NCBI GenBank assembly: GCA_903848645.1 | Contig: CAINGU010000076.1 | Coordinates: 1-64,000 of the forward strand | DNA: 64,000 bases | Source of the DNA: an uncultured cyanobacterium | Lineage (GTDB): Bacteria > Cyanobacteriota > Cyanobacteriia > Cyanobacteriales > Nostocaceae | Direction: 5' to 3' | In this document: one piece after another, positions 62,527 to 64,000 of the stretch | How positions within the stretch are numbered: the stretch's first letter is position 1 | How the letters are laid out: the number at the start of each line of letters is the position of its first letter | The notes under the pieces: model-generated | Databases searched by the model: none | The model's input: the letters and a program-made list of their open reading frames with translations, nothing else | Told to the model about the DNA's origin: nothing | Program-made: the position numbers and the translations under genes

Positions 62527-63618
62527 CTACTTCCCTAACAATACTTGTCTAATTATGTCCGTTGGTACTTCGTCGGTAATTTTGACTGCACCAATTTGGG
62601 TTGGTAATACAAAGCGGACTTTACCAGATTTAACTTTTTTGTCTAGTTGCAAAGCATCAATAAGAGCTTCAATATCTAAATCTGCGGGTATTTGGGTGGG
62701 TAAACCTGCTTTTTTAATTAAGGCGTTTTGACGTTCTGTGTCTGCTTGTTGCCAAAGTCCTAATTTTACAGCAATTTCTCCCGCTGCTACCATACCAATG
62801 CCTACGGCTTCACCATGTTTAAACAGACGATACTCTGTGAGACTTTCCACCGCATGACCAATGGTATGACCATAATTTAAAATTGCCCTCAGTCCAGATT
62901 CTTTTTCATCTTTGCTAACTACATCGGCCTTTGCTTGACAGGAATGAGTTAATATGCTGTTTATCAGGTCGGATTTTACATAGCGGAGTTGGTCAAGGTG
63001 TTTGCTTGCTGTTAGTTGAGTAAATAACTCGGTATCCCAAATGATCCCGTATTTGATCACCTCTGCCATTCCTGCCCGAAATTCCCTCGCTGGAAGGGTT
63101 TTTAAGACTTCTGGGTCAATTAAAACTAAACTGGGTTGATGAAATGCACCAATCAAGTTTTTACCGTGGGGATGATTTACGCCAGTTTTACCACCAATAG
63201 CTGAATCTACCATGGCGAGGAGACTGGTAGGAACTTGCACAACATTGATGCCTCTGAGCCATGTAGCGGCAGCAAAGCCTGTCATATCACCAATTACCCC
63301 TCCCCCCAAGGCGACCATTGTGGAGGAGCGTTCTAGGCGATTTTCCAGGGCGATATCGTAGAGTTTTTGAATGGAGTTGAGAGTTTTGTAGCGTTCACCG
63401 GGGGGTAAGTTGTAACTGACAACTTCAAAACCGGCATTTTCCAAAGATGCGATCGCTCTTTCGCCATAATATTTAAATATCATCGGGTTGGAAACTAGCA
63501 ATACTTTCTTACCTAGTTCCAAACTCGCCATCTGTTCACCTAGTTGATCTAAACTTCCAGGGGCGATGGTAATATCATAAGACTTTTCAGGTATATCTAC
63601 TTTAATTACAGAACTCAT
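62527..63618 (-). CDS. aroB: 3-dehydroquinate synthase
   Basis: 363 residues. Shikimate pathway enzyme, NAD- and zinc-dependent. [20 protein letters not shown] is the nucleotide-binding region, [20 protein letters not shown] the phosphate/zinc region, and [12 protein letters not shown] contains zinc-binding His. The C-terminus [15 protein letters not shown] is standard. Length is normal. The gene is alone on the minus strand and convergent with the small exported protein gene. Confidence 0.96.
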   Translation of the reverse strand: MSSVIKVDIPEKSYDITIAPGSLDQLGEQMASLELGKKVLLVSNPMIFKYYGERAIASLENAGFEVVSYNLPPGERYKTLNSIQKLYDIALENRLERSSTMVALGGGVIGDMTGFAAATWLRGINVVQVPTSLLAMVDSAIGGKTGVNHPHGKNLIGAFHQPSLVLIDPEVLKTLPAREFRAGMAEVIKYGIIWDTELFTQLTASKHLDQLRYVKSDLINSILTHSCQAKADVVSKDEKESGLRAILNYGHTIGHAVESLTEYRLFKHGEAVGIGMVAAGEIAVKLGLWQQADTERQNALIKKAGLPTQIPADLDIEALIDALQLDKKVKSGKVRFVLPTQIGAVKITDEVPTDIIRQVLLGK

Positions 63619-63748
63619 TCCCCAACCCTAATATAATCACTCGTCTCGGTATTTTACCCCAAGTTGACAACCTCTTTTCTATTCCCTGTTCCCTTTAATA
63701 ATTATTGATGATTGAATATAAATAAGTAACTAATTTGGAGAAACTGCC

Positions 63749-63844
63749 ATGACTGGTGCAATTGAATATGTTGTATTTTTAGGTGTGTTTGTAGGTGTAG
63801 CTGTTGGCTTGTTATTTGGTCTGCGTTCCGCCAAGATCATTTAA
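63749..63844 (+). CDS. petL: Cytochrome b6f complex subunit PetL
   Basis: 31 residues: one membrane helix (EYVVFLGVFVGVAVGLLFGL) followed by the short tail RSAKII. The pattern VFLGVFxGxAxGLLFGLRSAKI matches the PetL of Anabaena/Nostoc b6f. This small subunit sits at the edge of the b6f dimer in the thylakoid membrane. GGAG at 63737-63740 lies 8 nt before the ATG. It is too short for ordinary gene finders. It is divergent from aroB, in a 130-bp shared region. Confidence 0.87.
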   Translation: MTGAIEYVVFLGVFVGVAVGLLFGLRSAKII

Positions 63845-63848
63845 TCAA

Positions 63849-63922
63849 GTAGGTTGGGTTGACGTAAGGAAACCCAACATTATCAATATCGTTGGGTTGC
63901 GCTGTTGCTTAACCCAACCTAC
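63849..63922. repeat. Dispersed hairpin repeat (GTAGGTTGGGTT family), copy 2
   Basis: 74 bp, ends GTAGGTTGGGTT and AACCCAACCTAC, the same as the 87-bp copy at 11500-11586 but 13 bp shorter in the middle. It begins only 4 bp after the petL stop and therefore probably forms the petL transcript end. Confidence 0.8.
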
Positions 63923-64000
63923 TTTTGTTATATCATCGCTGGAGTTGGTGTTTTTTCCTGCTTTTGGAATGGGGGACGCATTTCTAAACCCAACAAATTC

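Overview
The window is a chromosomal stretch from a cyanobacterium, most likely a filamentous, heterocyst-forming Nostocales (Anabaena/Dolichospermum/Nostoc-like). The signs are PetL of the cytochrome b6f complex at 63749, scattered GCGATCGC (HIP1) octamers, heptanucleotide tandem repeats, hairpin repeat families typical of the order, a bluetail/RTX surface protein pair and cyanobacteria-specific DUF families (DUF3326, DUF3386, DUF29). The genus cannot be fixed from the sequence alone.

Housekeeping genes: argD, rlmN, gatB, a degenerate dihydroorotase, a photolyase, a plant-type ferredoxin, queC, a CAT-anticodon tRNA, mutS, purK with a 6S-RNA-like gene behind it, acsA, a Rieske/PaO-type oxygenase, a ClC channel, htpX, aroB and petL. 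Most are monocistronic or in pairs, separated by AT-rich spacers with palindromic repeats.

Accessory genes, left to right. (1) 1653-2329: an unknown protein translationally coupled to a retropepsin-like aspartic protease. (2) 3609-5547: a PvuII-type restriction-modification system in which the controller (HTH) protein and the endonuclease form one polypeptide, with two identical 17-bp operators before it and a third, degenerate one before the convergent methyltransferase. (3) 16067-17429: an NB-ARC (STAND) ATPase gene frameshifted at a run of nine C and cut off at its 3' end by a MITE-like repeat. (4) 17667-19919: a secreted FG-GAP/RTX protein with a lysozyme-like N-terminus. (5) 28960-30625: a chromosomal actin-like ATPase (ParM type) with a ribbon-helix-helix partner. 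(6) 39722-46972: a DUF4347/Calx-beta/RTX giant protein, then a FecR plus CHASE2-GGDEF pair. (7) 49961-51145: two unknown genes. (8) 53605-56262: a compact three-gene operon (5-hmdU DNA kinase-like helical protein, DUF1643, MazG with extra C-terminal domain) that looks like a nucleotide or DNA hypermodification or defence cassette.

The most interesting items are the 53605-56262 cassette, the controller-endonuclease fusion with its three-operator circuit (and the apparent absence of CAGCTG from the window), the chromosomal actin/RHH pair and the NB-ARC gene broken at a homopolymer. All calls come from reading the sequence and recalling family motifs; no searches were run.
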